Assembly (NCBI RefSeq): GCF_015355755.1
Contig: NZ_JACVEE010000002.1
Location: forward strand, 372,001 to 436,000
Length of the DNA: 64,000 nucleotides
Direction: 5' to 3'
From: Nocardia sp. XZ_19_385
GTDB lineage: Bacteria; Actinomycetota; Actinomycetes; Mycobacteriales; Mycobacteriaceae
The notes beneath the pieces were generated by a model. That model did no database searches, was not told the DNA's origin, and saw nothing but the letters and a program-made list of their open reading frames with translations. The position numbers and the translations under genes were made by a program. How positions within the stretch are numbered: position 1 is the first letter of the stretch; the number at the start of each line of letters is the position of its first letter. Of the stretch, positions 50,099 to 59,100 are shown piece by piece.

Positions 50099-50545
50099 TC
50101 AGCCAGCGTGGCGCTGGACCAGGTCGCCGACGCGGGGCAGGGCCTCGATGACGTTCTTCTTGGCCGAGGAGCGCACGGCGGAGTAGGCCTTCTTCAGGGC
50201 CGGGCGGGTCGAGGCTTCGGCGCGGGCGTCGGTGACCGCCAGCAGGGCCTCGGCGACCGCGTCGGACTTCGCGACGAGCAGGTCGGCGAACTTGCCCGAA
50301 CCGTTGGCGGCGTATTCCTGCCAGAACGGCTCCAGCTGCTCGATGAGCTTGGGGGCCAACGACTCCAGCGCGTCCGGAACGATGGTCGGGCTGACCTTCT
50401 TGGCCGCCGCGTAGGCGCCCTTCACGGCCAAGCCGGACGCGCCGCCCTTGTCCGACACCTCGGCGTCGAGAACCTCCTTGGCATCGGCAAGGAAAGCCGT
50501 ACGATTGGCGTCGTTGAGCAGGGATTCAGACAGTGCTGCAACCAC
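50099..50545 (-). CDS. DUF6918-like conserved protein, unknown function
   Basis: 148 residues from the GTG at 50545 with GGAGG 9 nt upstream. All-helical: LLNDANRTAFLADAKEVLDAEVSDKGGASGLAVKGAYAAAKKVSPTIVPDALESL, then AKLIEQ-like amphipathic helices and a closing KKNVIEALPRVGDLVQRHA. Resembles conserved mycobacterial proteins encoded near menB/menE (Rv0543c type). No enzymatic motif is visible; soluble, Ala/Lys-rich. The link to menaquinone is only positional. Confidence 0.75.
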   Translation of the reverse strand: MVAALSESLLNDANRTAFLADAKEVLDAEVSDKGGASGLAVKGAYAAAKKVSPTIVPDALESLAPKLIEQLEPFWQEYAANGSGKFADLLVAKSDAVAEALLAVTDARAEASTRPALKKAYSAVRSSAKKNVIEALPRVGDLVQRHAG

Positions 50546-50630
50546 TTTCAGGTTCCTCCGGATCGATGTCGATGAACGAGCGCTGGCCACTATACGCACC
50601 ACTGGCACCAGGCATGTGGCGCTGCCCGAT

Positions 50631-51311
50631 TCAGGGCTGCCAGGGCAGCAGTTGAACCATCAGTCCTTCACAATCGGCGAGGACTTCGCCCTGCTCATCG
50701 ACCAATTCGGCGGTAATGAAAGTCTTGCGGCCCTCGGTCCGATCGACCCGGCCCCGAACGGTCAGCGGCGTCTCCAGCGGAGTGATCTTGCGGTAGTTCA
50801 CATGCAGATACGCGGTCCGGCTGATCGGGCGACCGGCGTAGTGCACGATCATGCCGAGCAGGTCGTCGAACAGCAGCGGGAGCACGCCGCCGTGCGCGGC
50901 GCCGTTGCCGCCCAAGTGGAATCGGCGGAACTCGCCCGCCATCGTGATGCCGTCGGGTCCGGCTTCGACTGTGCGCCAAGGCAAGAGCAGCAGGCTGCCG
51001 CGGCCGGGGAGCTTCACGGCGCGACCGGCGGGGCCCTGAAGTTCGGGGGCCCGGTGCGGCTCGAGCAGATCGATCAGTTCGTTCGCCTTGGCGAGTGCCG
51101 CGCCGAAGACCTCGTCGGGGGCATCGACACAAACGGTGAGATCTTGCAGGGTGCGCATCGCCTCGACGAACGGTCCGAAATTCGTCCCGATCTCGGCCTG
51201 GGAGACCTTCGGGAAGCCACCGTGCTTCTCGTACCGACTCTCGTCGACCATGCTCCGGTCGATTCGCGGCCGCGCACCGTTGCCTGAAACCGGTTCCACT
51301 TGCTCGTTCAT
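50631..51311 (-). CDS. PaaI-type hotdog thioesterase
   Basis: 226 residues from the ATG at 51311; a GTG three codons earlier is less likely. The C-terminal 120 residues are a hotdog thioesterase: EFRRFHLGGNGAAHGGVLPLLFDDLLGMIVHYAGRPISRTAYLHVNYRKITPLETPLTVRGRV, with the HGG and DD positions of the catalytic region. The N-terminal 100 residues (VDESRYEKHGGFPKVSQAEIGTNFGPFVEAM) are an extension. It is divergent from menB, so I infer a possible role as DHNA-CoA thioesterase. A strong promoter lies so close that the mRNA would be leaderless. Confidence 0.82.
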   Translation of the reverse strand: MNEQVEPVSGNGARPRIDRSMVDESRYEKHGGFPKVSQAEIGTNFGPFVEAMRTLQDLTVCVDAPDEVFGAALAKANELIDLLEPHRAPELQGPAGRAVKLPGRGSLLLLPWRTVEAGPDGITMAGEFRRFHLGGNGAAHGGVLPLLFDDLLGMIVHYAGRPISRTAYLHVNYRKITPLETPLTVRGRVDRTEGRKTFITAELVDEQGEVLADCEGLMVQLLPWQP

Positions 51312-51318
51312 AACTTGC

Positions 51319-51346
51319 ACGGTAACGCGTCTTTTTACACCGTCAA
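51319..51346 (-). promoter_or_regulatory. Promoter of the thioesterase gene, leaderless
   Basis: TTGACG (51346-51341) and TACCGT (51324-51319) on the minus strand, 16 bp apart; the ATG at 51311 begins 8 nt after the -10 box, where transcription start is expected. No ribosome binding site exists upstream. Confidence 0.65.
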
Positions 51347-51370
51347 GTCCTGAGCATCGCTAACCGCCCA

Positions 51371-51399
51371 CTGGCTAGTGAGCGCCGCGCGACGATAAT
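51371..51399 (+). promoter_or_regulatory. Putative menB promoter, leaderless
   Basis: CTGGCT (51371-51376), 17-bp spacer, GATAAT (51394-51399). The GTG of menB at 51407 starts 8 nt after the -10 box and has no ribosome binding site. Confidence 0.5.
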
Positions 51400-51406
51400 C
51401 TCTGGC

Positions 51407-52300
51407 GTGACGTTCAATCCGAAGTTGTGGCGGCCCGTTCCTGGTTTCGAGAACCTGACCGACATCACCTATCACCGGCATGTCGACCAGGGCACCGTCC
51501 GGATCGCCTTCGACCGCCCCGAGGTGCGCAACGCCTTCCGCCCGCACACCGTCGACGAGCTCTACCGCGCCCTCGACCACGCGCGGATGACACCCGACGT
51601 CGGCGCGGTCTTGCTCACCGGCAACGGCCCCAGCCCCAAGGACGGCGGCTGGGCGTTCTGCTCCGGTGGCGATCAGCGCATCCGTGGCCGCAACGGTTAC
51701 CAGTACGCCAGCGGCGAGACCTCCGACACCGTCGACCAGGCCCGCGCGGGCCGGCTGCACATCCTCGAGGTCCAGCGGCTCATCCGCTTCATGCCCAAGG
51801 TCGTCATCGCCCTGGTCAACGGCTGGGCGGCGGGCGGCGGGCACAGCCTGCATGTGGTCTGCGACCTCACCCTGGCCAGCCGCGAGCACGCCCGCTTCAA
51901 GCAGACCGACGCCGATGTGGGCAGCTTCGACGGCGGCTACGGCAGCGCCTATCTGGCCAAGATGGTCGGCCAGAAATTCGCGCGCGAGATCTTCTTCCTG
52001 GGCCGGCCCTACACCGCCGAGGAAATGCATCAGATGGGTGCGGTGAACAAGGTCGTCGACCACGACGAGCTGGAGAACGTCGCGCTGGAGTGGACCGCCG
52101 ACATCAACGGCAAATCCCCGCAGGCGCAGCGCATGCTGAAGTACGCGTTCAACCTGCTCGACGACGGACTGGTCGGCCAGCAGCTCTTCGCCGGCGAGGC
52201 CACCCGGATGGCGTACATGACCGACGAGGCCGTCGAGGGCCGCGACTCCTTCCTGGAGAAGCGCGCACCCGACTGGACCCCGTACCCCTGGTACTTCTGA
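51407..52300 (+). CDS. menB: 1,4-dihydroxy-2-naphthoyl-CoA synthase
   Basis: 297 residues, GTG start. Crotonase fold: the oxyanion-hole region PKDGGWAFCSGGDQRIRGRNGYQYASG and VIALVNGWAAGGGHSLHVVCDLTLASREHARF, then the catalytic DADVGSFDGGYGSAYLAKMVGQKFAREIFFLGRPYTA. The C-terminal DWTPYPWYF swaps into the next subunit of the hexamer. It cyclises o-succinylbenzoyl-CoA. A VOC gene follows after 14 bp. Confidence 0.96.
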   Translation: MTFNPKLWRPVPGFENLTDITYHRHVDQGTVRIAFDRPEVRNAFRPHTVDELYRALDHARMTPDVGAVLLTGNGPSPKDGGWAFCSGGDQRIRGRNGYQYASGETSDTVDQARAGRLHILEVQRLIRFMPKVVIALVNGWAAGGGHSLHVVCDLTLASREHARFKQTDADVGSFDGGYGSAYLAKMVGQKFAREIFFLGRPYTAEEMHQMGAVNKVVDHDELENVALEWTADINGKSPQAQRMLKYAFNLLDDGLVGQQLFAGEATRMAYMTDEAVEGRDSFLEKRAPDWTPYPWYF

Positions 52301-52314
52301 CCCGGACGGACACG

Positions 52315-52707
52315 ATGGAGATCCTCAGCAGCCGAATCATCCTGCGGCCCGCCGACTATCCGGCCACGCTCGCGTTCTATCGCGACGGGCTCGGGCTGGC
52401 GATCGCGCGGGAGTATCCGGGCGGCACCGTTTTCTTCGCTGGGCAGTCGCTGGTCGAGGTCGCGGCGCACGGTGGGCCGGGTTCCTCGACCGCGTTCGGC
52501 GGCGCGATCTGGTTGCAGGTGCGCGAGATTTCGGACGCGGCCGCGGAACTGTCGATCAAGGGGATCCCCATCGATCGGGCTCCGGTGCAGGAGCCGTGGG
52601 GCCTGATCGAAATGTGGGTGCGGGATCCGGACGGTGTGCCCGTCGTGCTGGTCGAAATTCCGCCGGACCATCCGATCCGGCGGGATACCCGCAGTTCAGA
52701 CCACTGA
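52315..52707 (+). CDS. VOC (glyoxalase-like) family protein
   Basis: 130 residues from the ATG at 52315, 14 bp after menB. One VOC module pair: SSRIILRPADYPATLAFYRDGLGLAIAREYPGGTVFFAGQSLVEVAA and GAIWLQVREISDAAAELSIKGIPIDRAPVQEPWGLIEMWVRDPDGVPVVLVEIP. A similar gene (Rv0546c) lies near menB in M. tuberculosis, but no role in quinone synthesis is established. Confidence 0.87.
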   Translation: MEILSSRIILRPADYPATLAFYRDGLGLAIAREYPGGTVFFAGQSLVEVAAHGGPGSSTAFGGAIWLQVREISDAAAELSIKGIPIDRAPVQEPWGLIEMWVRDPDGVPVVLVEIPPDHPIRRDTRSSDH

Positions 52708-52976
52708 TCAATGATCTTGTGGCGGGGCACAAGTTGCCAACCCCGGCCCCGGCGAGGACGATAACGCTCATACGCGGCGTCCTTCCCGAGTCCAACGATG
52801 TGGCTCGCACCTGCCGCTGATCGAATACCGAGGGTCTCCGACCGACGATGTCCGGGCACCCCGATGCGTACCCGCCCGACGAGTGAATCGCAGACACCCA
52901 TGCCTGGCGTAGCTGGACCCCTTTGCAAACCGACCCGTTCCGCGTACGGCGGCGCGGGCATGACACGATCCCTAAC
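52708..52976 (+). other. Non-coding gap before menE
   Basis: About 270 bp after the VOC gene without a recognisable gene; the open frames on both strands have no recognisable domain. The third copy of the 80-bp repeat begins at its right end. Confidence 0.5.
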
Positions 52977-53056
52977 GTGAGAGGGCGCAACGATCGAACC
53001 ATGTGCCAGCGTGCCCTGCGCGCGACGGAGCCGAGCGCCAGCGAGGCGCAGTCGTG
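52977..53056 (+). repeat. 80-bp coupling-cassette repeat, copy C
   Basis: Plus-strand copy ending on the GTG start of menE. The 26-codon micro-ORF (GTG at 52977, stop TGA at 53055-53057) contains MCQRA and ends in EPSASEAQS, its stop overlapping the menE GTG (GTGA). GAGG lies 7 nt before that GTG. Both ends read GTGAG. Unlike copies A and B it is not directly behind another gene: the preceding VOC gene ends 269 bp earlier. Confidence 0.85.
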
Positions 53057-54220
53057 AGTAGGAAACTGCGCACGCTGCCGATGCCCACCGGGTCCGGTGT
53101 CGGCGATGTCCTGCCGCATCTGCGGGAAGCGTTGGAGGGCAACGGGCCCGCGTGGCTACCGATCCCCACCAGCGACCGCCGCGAAGCTCGCCGCCTGTCC
53201 GACGCACTCGGGCCGGGCGAGCCGATCGAGGAGGATGTCGCGCTGGTGGTGACCACCTCCGGCACCACCGGTGTGCCGAAGGGCGCCATGCTCAGCGCGG
53301 CCGCGCTGCGGGCCAGCGGCGCCGCGACACACGAGCGGCTCGGCGGGCCGGGCAGCTGGCTACTGGCGCTGCCGACCCATCACATCGCCGGAATCCAGGT
53401 GCTGCTGCGCAGCATTCAGGCCGGGACCGAACCGACCGTGCTCGACGTCTCCGGCGGGTTCCTCCCGGAAGCGCTGGCGGGAGCCATCTCCGGGATGCGC
53501 GGACCGCGCCGCTACACCGCGCTGGTCCCGACCCAGCTCATCAAGGCCCTCGACGCGCCCGTCGCGGCGGAAGCCCTCGCCCAGCTCGACGGTGTCCTCG
53601 TCGGCGGCGCGGCCACTCCCCCGCACATCCACGAACGCGCTAAAGCGGCCGGTATCAACGTGGTTCGCACCTACGGCATGAGCGAAACCTGCGGCGGCTG
53701 CGTCTACGACGGTGTCCCGCTGGACGGCACCGAGGTCCGCATCGAAGACGGCCGCGTCGTCCTCGGCGGCGCCATGATCGCCGTCGGCTACCGCGGCCAG
53801 CCCGACCACCCGGCCTTCGCCGAACCCGGCTGGTTCCGCACCGAAGACGCCGGCACCTACGAAGACGGCGTCCTGTCCATCAGCGGCCGCCTCGACGAAG
53901 CCATCATGACCGGCGGCCTCCTGGTGATCCCGCAGGTCGTCGAGGCCGTCCTCGGCACCCACCCGTCGGTCAGCGAGTGCGTGGTCCTGGGCCTCCCGGA
54001 CGAACGCCTCGGCCAGCGCGTCGCCGTTGCCGTCGTCCCGGCCAAGGGCGCTGCCAACCCCACCCTCGACGAACTCCGCGAACATGTCGTCCGCGAGCTC
54101 GACGCCATCGCCGCCCCCCGCGAACTCGCCATCTTCGACGAGCTCCCGTTGCACGGTCCCGGCAAACCCAACCGCGCCAAGGTCCGCGAACTCCTGCTCA
54201 GCGAGCACACACCGAACTAG
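53054..54220 (+). CDS. menE: o-Succinylbenzoate-CoA ligase
   Basis: 388 residues from the GTG at 53054 (VSRKLRTLPMPTGSG), the end of the 80-bp repeat. ANL-type adenylating enzyme: P-loop VTTSGTTGVPKGAMLS, LALPTHHIAGIQVLLRS, the A5 motif RTYGMSETCGGCVYDG, A8 FAEPGWFRTEDAGTYEDGVLSISGRLDEAIMTGG, and the catalytic Lys near LPLHGPGKPNRAKVREL. It is shorter than typical 450-residue MenE because the N-terminal part is reduced, as in mycobacterial MenE. It activates OSB for MenB. Confidence 0.93.
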   Translation: MSRKLRTLPMPTGSGVGDVLPHLREALEGNGPAWLPIPTSDRREARRLSDALGPGEPIEEDVALVVTTSGTTGVPKGAMLSAAALRASGAATHERLGGPGSWLLALPTHHIAGIQVLLRSIQAGTEPTVLDVSGGFLPEALAGAISGMRGPRRYTALVPTQLIKALDAPVAAEALAQLDGVLVGGAATPPHIHERAKAAGINVVRTYGMSETCGGCVYDGVPLDGTEVRIEDGRVVLGGAMIAVGYRGQPDHPAFAEPGWFRTEDAGTYEDGVLSISGRLDEAIMTGGLLVIPQVVEAVLGTHPSVSECVVLGLPDERLGQRVAVAVVPAKGAANPTLDELREHVVRELDAIAAPRELAIFDELPLHGPGKPNRAKVRELLLSEHTPN

Positions 54221-54228
54221 CCGCCGGC

Positions 54229-54269
54229 GTGCAAGAGGTCGTGTGATCGCGGTGCAAGGGCGGTGCAAG
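54229..54269 (+). promoter_or_regulatory. Three phased GTGCAAG direct repeats
   Basis: GTGCAAG occurs at 54229-54235, 54252-54258 and 54263-54269, with spacings of 23 and 11 bp (close to two turns and one turn of the helix), immediately before the ABC exporter operon. A possible TGTAGT box lies just before the ATG. Looks like a binding site for a regulator on one face of the DNA; regulator unknown. Confidence 0.42.
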
Positions 54270-54292
54270 AACGAGCGCTCAATGTAGTCGGC

Positions 54293-55288
54293 ATGACTTC
54301 ATTCGCACCCACTTCAGCACTCGCCGTCGAGGCGAACGAGCTGGTCAAGGTGTTCGGGGAGCAGCGCGCCGTCGACGGCGTCAGCCTGGCCGTGCCGCAA
54401 GGTTCGGTGTATGGCGTGCTGGGACCGAACGGGGCCGGCAAGACCACCACTATCCGGATGCTGGCCACGCTGTTGCGGCCGGACGGCGGTAGCGCTCGCA
54501 TCTTCGGGCGCGACGTCGTCGAGCAGCCCACCGCTGTGCGCTCGCTCATCGGCGTCACCGGGCAGTACGCCTCGGTGGACGAGAAACTGACCGCTACCGA
54601 GAACCTGATGATCTTCTCGCGGCTGCTCGGTCTGAGCCGGGCCGATGCCCGCCGCAAGACCGCCGAGCTGCTCGAGGAGTTCGACCTCACCGAGGCCGCC
54701 GACAAGCCGCTCGAGCACTTCTCCGGCGGTATGCGGCGCCGGCTCGATTTGGCCGCCAGCCTGATCTCGACCCCGCCGCTGCTGTTCCTGGACGAGCCCA
54801 CCACCGGACTCGATCCGCGCACCCGCGTCCAGATGTGGGACACCATCCGCCGGCTGGTCCGCGAGGGCGCGACGGTGCTGCTCACCACGCAGTATCTGGA
54901 CGAGGCCGATCAGCTGGCGGACCGGATCGCCGTCATCGATCACGGCAAGGTGATCGCCGACGGCACCGCCGACGAACTCAAAGCCTCGGTCGGCGGCTCC
55001 TCGCTGCACCTGACCCTGGCGAACCGGGCCCAGCTCGACGAAGCGCGGCGCATCGTCAGCGACTTCCTCGGCGCCGAAGCCCAGATCACTCCCGAAGCCG
55101 GTCGGCTCACCGCACCGCTGCGCACCGCCGATATGACCACCGATCTGTTGATTCGCCTGCGCGAGTGGGAGATCGGGGTCGACGAGATCAACGTTTCCAA
55201 GCCCAGCCTGGACGAGGTCTTCCTCACCATCACCGGCCGCCCGGCCGCGAAGGACACCTCCGCCGAGACCGAACGGAGCGCGGCATGA
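54293..55288 (+). CDS. ABC exporter ATPase, DrrA family
   Basis: 331 residues from the ATG at 54293 (MTSFAPTSALAVEANELVKVFG). Walker A GPNGAGKTTT, Q-loop TGQYASVDEKLTATENL, signature HFSGGMRRRLDLAASL, Walker B LLFLDEPTTGLDP, H-loop TTQYLDEAD, and the DrrA-type C-terminal domain (DEINVSKPSLDEVFLTITG). DrrA-type transporters export drugs or glycolipids; the substrate is not evident. Coupled by ATGA to the permease gene. Confidence 0.93.
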   Translation: MTSFAPTSALAVEANELVKVFGEQRAVDGVSLAVPQGSVYGVLGPNGAGKTTTIRMLATLLRPDGGSARIFGRDVVEQPTAVRSLIGVTGQYASVDEKLTATENLMIFSRLLGLSRADARRKTAELLEEFDLTEAADKPLEHFSGGMRRRLDLAASLISTPPLLFLDEPTTGLDPRTRVQMWDTIRRLVREGATVLLTTQYLDEADQLADRIAVIDHGKVIADGTADELKASVGGSSLHLTLANRAQLDEARRIVSDFLGAEAQITPEAGRLTAPLRTADMTTDLLIRLREWEIGVDEINVSKPSLDEVFLTITGRPAAKDTSAETERSAA

Positions 55289-56121
55289 CCGCAACCCTCA
55301 CCGCCCCAGCGGATTCCGGACGCATCCGCGCCGAGATCCCCGAGGTCAGCAACCGCGTCAGCCTGCGCCAGACGATGCGGCACTCGATGACCATGGCCTA
55401 CCGTGGCCTGCTGAAGATCAAGCACAATCCCGAGCAGCTGTTCGACGTCACGATCCAGCCGATCCTGTTCACCGCGCTGTTCGCCTTCATCTTCGGCGGC
55501 GCGATGTTCGGCTCGGTGGACAACTACCTGCCCCTGTTCATCCCCGGCATCCTGGTCCAGACCGTGGTGCTGACCTCCATCGTCACCGGCACCCAGCTGC
55601 GTGAGGACATGGACAAGGGCGTCTTCGATCGATTCAAATCGCTTCCGATCGCCCGCATTTCGGCGCTGTCGGGCGCATTGATCGCGGACATGGTCCGCTA
55701 CTTGATCGCGACCACGCTCACCGTGATCATGGGCCTGATCCTGGGCTACCGGCCCGGCGGCGGCTTCGCCGGCGTGCTGGCCGCGTGCCTGATGGTGATC
55801 GTGTGCTCCTTCGCGATCAGCTGGATCTGGGCGCTGGTCGGCGTCACCGGCAAGAGCGCCTCCGCGGTGCAGGGCATTTCGATGATCATCATGTTCCCGC
55901 TGACCTTCGTCTCCGGCGCCTTCGCCCCGGTCGAGTCGATGCCCGGCTGGCTACAGGGCATCAACAAGCTCAACCCGGTCTACTACATGGTCAAGGCGGC
56001 GCAGGAACTGATGAACGCCAACCATTACGGGCCGAACCTGGCGTGGTCGCTGCTCGGGTCACTGGCGGTGATCCTGATCGTCGCACCGATCACGGTGCGG
56101 GCGTACATGCGTCGGGCTTAG
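55285..56121 (+). CDS. ABC-2 type exporter permease, DrrB family
   Basis: 278 residues from the ATG at 55285, overlapping the ATPase stop by 4 bp. Six membrane helices (PILFTALFAFIFGGAMF; FIPGILVQTVVLTSIVTGTQL; IATTLTVIMGLILGY; GVLAACLMVIVCSFAISWIWALVG; ISMIIMFPLTFVSGAFAPVESMP; SLLGSLAVILIVAPITVRAYMRRA). The segment LREDMDKGVFDRFKSLPIAR is the typical coupling loop of this family. It partners the DrrA-like ATPase. Confidence 0.92.
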   Translation: MTATLTAPADSGRIRAEIPEVSNRVSLRQTMRHSMTMAYRGLLKIKHNPEQLFDVTIQPILFTALFAFIFGGAMFGSVDNYLPLFIPGILVQTVVLTSIVTGTQLREDMDKGVFDRFKSLPIARISALSGALIADMVRYLIATTLTVIMGLILGYRPGGGFAGVLAACLMVIVCSFAISWIWALVGVTGKSASAVQGISMIIMFPLTFVSGAFAPVESMPGWLQGINKLNPVYYMVKAAQELMNANHYGPNLAWSLLGSLAVILIVAPITVRAYMRRA

Positions 56122-56140
56122 CAATCCGAATAATGTTGCA

Positions 56141-56172
56141 GGGCCGAGAGATTCCGCGGAATCTCTCGGCCC
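56141..56172. terminator. 32-bp perfect palindrome, bidirectional terminator
   Basis: GGGCCGAGAGATTCCG followed directly by its exact reverse complement, 16 bp per arm with no loop bases. It lies between the convergent ABC permease and AfsR-like genes. TGTTGCA on one side and TTCCCA on the other give only weak U tracts. Confidence 0.78.
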
Positions 56173-56199
56173 TTCCCAGTTTCCGAGGCGCGCCAGGCG

Positions 56200-59100
56200 T
56201 CAGCGGCCTTCGTGAATCTTTCGCAGCAACTCCATGATTCGATCCGCGGCCCGTTTACGGCCCAGACGCGCGACCCGGTGGAGAGTCTCCTCGACCCGTT
56301 CGGCGCCGACGCTCGCCCGGGCCGCGTCCAGGTGTCGATCGATCCGCATGGACGGATAGTCCTGGCGGGCTTGGACTCTCGTCGCGAGGCTGAGCAGTTC
56401 CAGGCCGCGGGCCGGGGCGGTCCCGGCGGCGAGGAGATAGGAGCCGATCGCACAGGCTACCGAGCCGAGTTGGGGCAGGTCGTGGAGCTGACTCAGGATC
56501 GCCAAGGCATTGTCGACGAGATGGGCAGACAGGTCGCCGGTGTCGGCGACCGCGCCGTGCAGGATGTGCGCGTCGAGTGCCATTGCTCCGAGCATGATGC
56601 TGCCGGGCCCTGGGCCGAGCGTGGGTTCGGGCCAGTTGTAGAGCTCGAGGGCACGCCAGTGGCGGCGCAGTCCGTTCCCGATATCGCCTTCGGCCAGTGC
56701 GAGTTCCGCTGCGGCGCCGGTGACCATGCCGGCGAGGTGGTTCGGCGCGCCGGACATTCCGTCGATCTCCGTGGCGTCGGGTCCGAGTGCGAGATCGATT
56801 TCCTGCCGGGCCCGCTCCAGTTGACCAGCGCCGACCAGGGCCGCCGCGAGGTGGGCGCGGGTCTCGATGCTCTCCTCCGAAGTGCCCAGTTGCCGGAGCA
56901 GTTCGAGGCAACGCGTGTAGTAGGTGACCGCCTCGTCGTAGCGCGCGACCTGCCCGCAGACGCCCCCGAGATGCCGGCACACCATGGCCACGTTCCAAAC
57001 CTCGGCAGGCGGGAACTCCTCCAGCGCGCGGATCGCGTCGACGGTGGAGCCGCGCACGTCGCCCATGTTCTCGCGGACGTTCGCGCGCAACATCAGCGCG
57101 CTGGACCGGGTTGCCGGGTCGGATGAGCGGACGCCGACGGCGAGCAACCTGCCGACGCCCTTGCCGTCGGCCCGAGTCACCATGATCCGGCCCATGAACT
57201 GGTCGTGCGGGCTGATGTCACCGCGGCGCAGCAGGCGGCGCACCCGGACCCGGAGCCGCGCCAAGGCGCGGACGTCGTCACCGATATAGGCCAGGTGCAG
57301 GAATACCAGCAGGTAGCAGGTCATCTGCAACTCGATGGACGGCTCGTCCGGGTCCCCGACCGGGTCGAGCGCCAGTAGGCGCTGCACCCAGCCCATCACC
57401 TCGACGTGTGAACCGCGGATCACCCAGAAGCAGCCGAGCACCGGGAACACCGTGTACATCGTCACCGCGTCGCGTCGCTCGACCGCGTACCGCAGCACCG
57501 CCAGCAGGTTGTCGAGTTCGGCGGCCACCGACAAGGCCAACCGGATCTGATCGGCCTGCTCCCTGGTGTCGGCCGCGGCATTGGCGAAACGGCGCGCCCA
57601 CAAAACCATTCGATCCATCACCTGGTCGGACTCGCCCGCGAGTGCGAGCTGTTCCTCGCCGAATTCGCGCACGGTTTCCAACATGCGATAGCGGGTTCCG
57701 AGCCGGTCGTCGTCGAGCACGGTGAGCAGTGACTGGTTGACCAGCCCGTCCACTGCCGCCGCGACATCGCCGAGGTCACCGGCCACCACCTCGGCCGCGG
57801 ACAGCGTGAAACCCGCCGGGAAACGGCACAATCGGCGCAGCGCCAGTTGCTGCTCGGGTTCCAGGAGATTCCAGCTCCAGTCGATCACCGCGTGCAGCGT
57901 GCGATGGCGTTCCGGCGAGCTGCGATCACCGGTGCGCAGCAACGCGAACCGATCCGTGAGCCGATCGTTGATGTCCTCGACGCTCATGGTGCGCACCCGC
58001 GCGGCCGCGAGTTCGATGGCCAGCGGCAGGCCGTCGAGGGTGCGGCACAGTTGTGCGACCACTTCTGGATCCAGCCGGACCGAGGGACGCACGGCGCGTG
58101 CCCGCGACATGAACAGGTCGGTGGCAGGTGAACCCGCGGCGTCGATTGCCAAGGGCGGCAAGGGATATACCGTCTCGGCGGTGATCATCAACGGTGCACG
58201 GCTGGTGCAGAGCACGGTCAGTCGCGGGCAGGCACCGATCAAATCCGCGACAACCACCGCGACCGTCTCGATCAGGTGCTCGCAGTTGTCGAGGATGAGC
58301 AGCATCGGGCGGGCCGCCAACGCATCCCGCAACCGCTGCCGCGCCTCAGGGACGTAATGGTTACGCAGAGCTGCCAACTCGTCGAGCTCACCGCTCGAAA
58401 GCTGCCTGGAAGCCGCCGCCTCCCGCAACCGCTGCTGCGCGTCGGCGACGTACTGTTTACGCAATCCCGTTGTATCCATCGGCAATTCGCTCAGTCCGAG
58501 GCCGGCGCTGATCGCGCCCTCGATCTCCGCCCGCGTACCCTCCGCGGCGCGGTCGGCCCGGACGGAGGCGAGTTCCACCAGCACCACCGGAAGATGCCGG
58601 GCGGCACGAGCGCCGACTTCATTGGCGATACGGGTCTTTCCGGTGCCACCGGGCCCGAGCACAGTGACCACCCTCGACTCGGGCAACAGCAACCCGAGCG
58701 CGGACAAGTCATCCTCCCGCCCCAGCAGAGCATTCGGCGCGGCGCGCAGTCCGCTCGCCATCGAGGCCTCGCCGCCCACCTTCGGCGCCACCGTCGCTCC
58801 ACCATCCCGGCGAACACTGGGATCCGTTGCACCACCGAATACTTCGCCTCGACCGGCCGGACGAACGCCCAGACCCCGTCCTTCGGACGTAGACGACACA
58901 CCTCTCGGACCGCGCGAGTCAGTCGACGGCGGTTGCCCGATGCCGTTGCTGCTCAGTGGTTCTCCGCGCAGAATCGCGGTGTTCAGGTCGACCAGGTCGC
59001 GGCCGGGGTCGGCGCCCAGCTGGTCGCCCAGTCGAGTGCGGAAGGCGGCGAAGGACTCCAGCGCTTCGTTCCCTCGGCCGGTCAATGCCAGCAGGCGCAT

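Noticed and set aside
34556..53056. Single menaquinone operon
   Set aside because: The men genes lie on both strands and are separated by unrelated genes with terminators; they are a neighbourhood, not one transcript.
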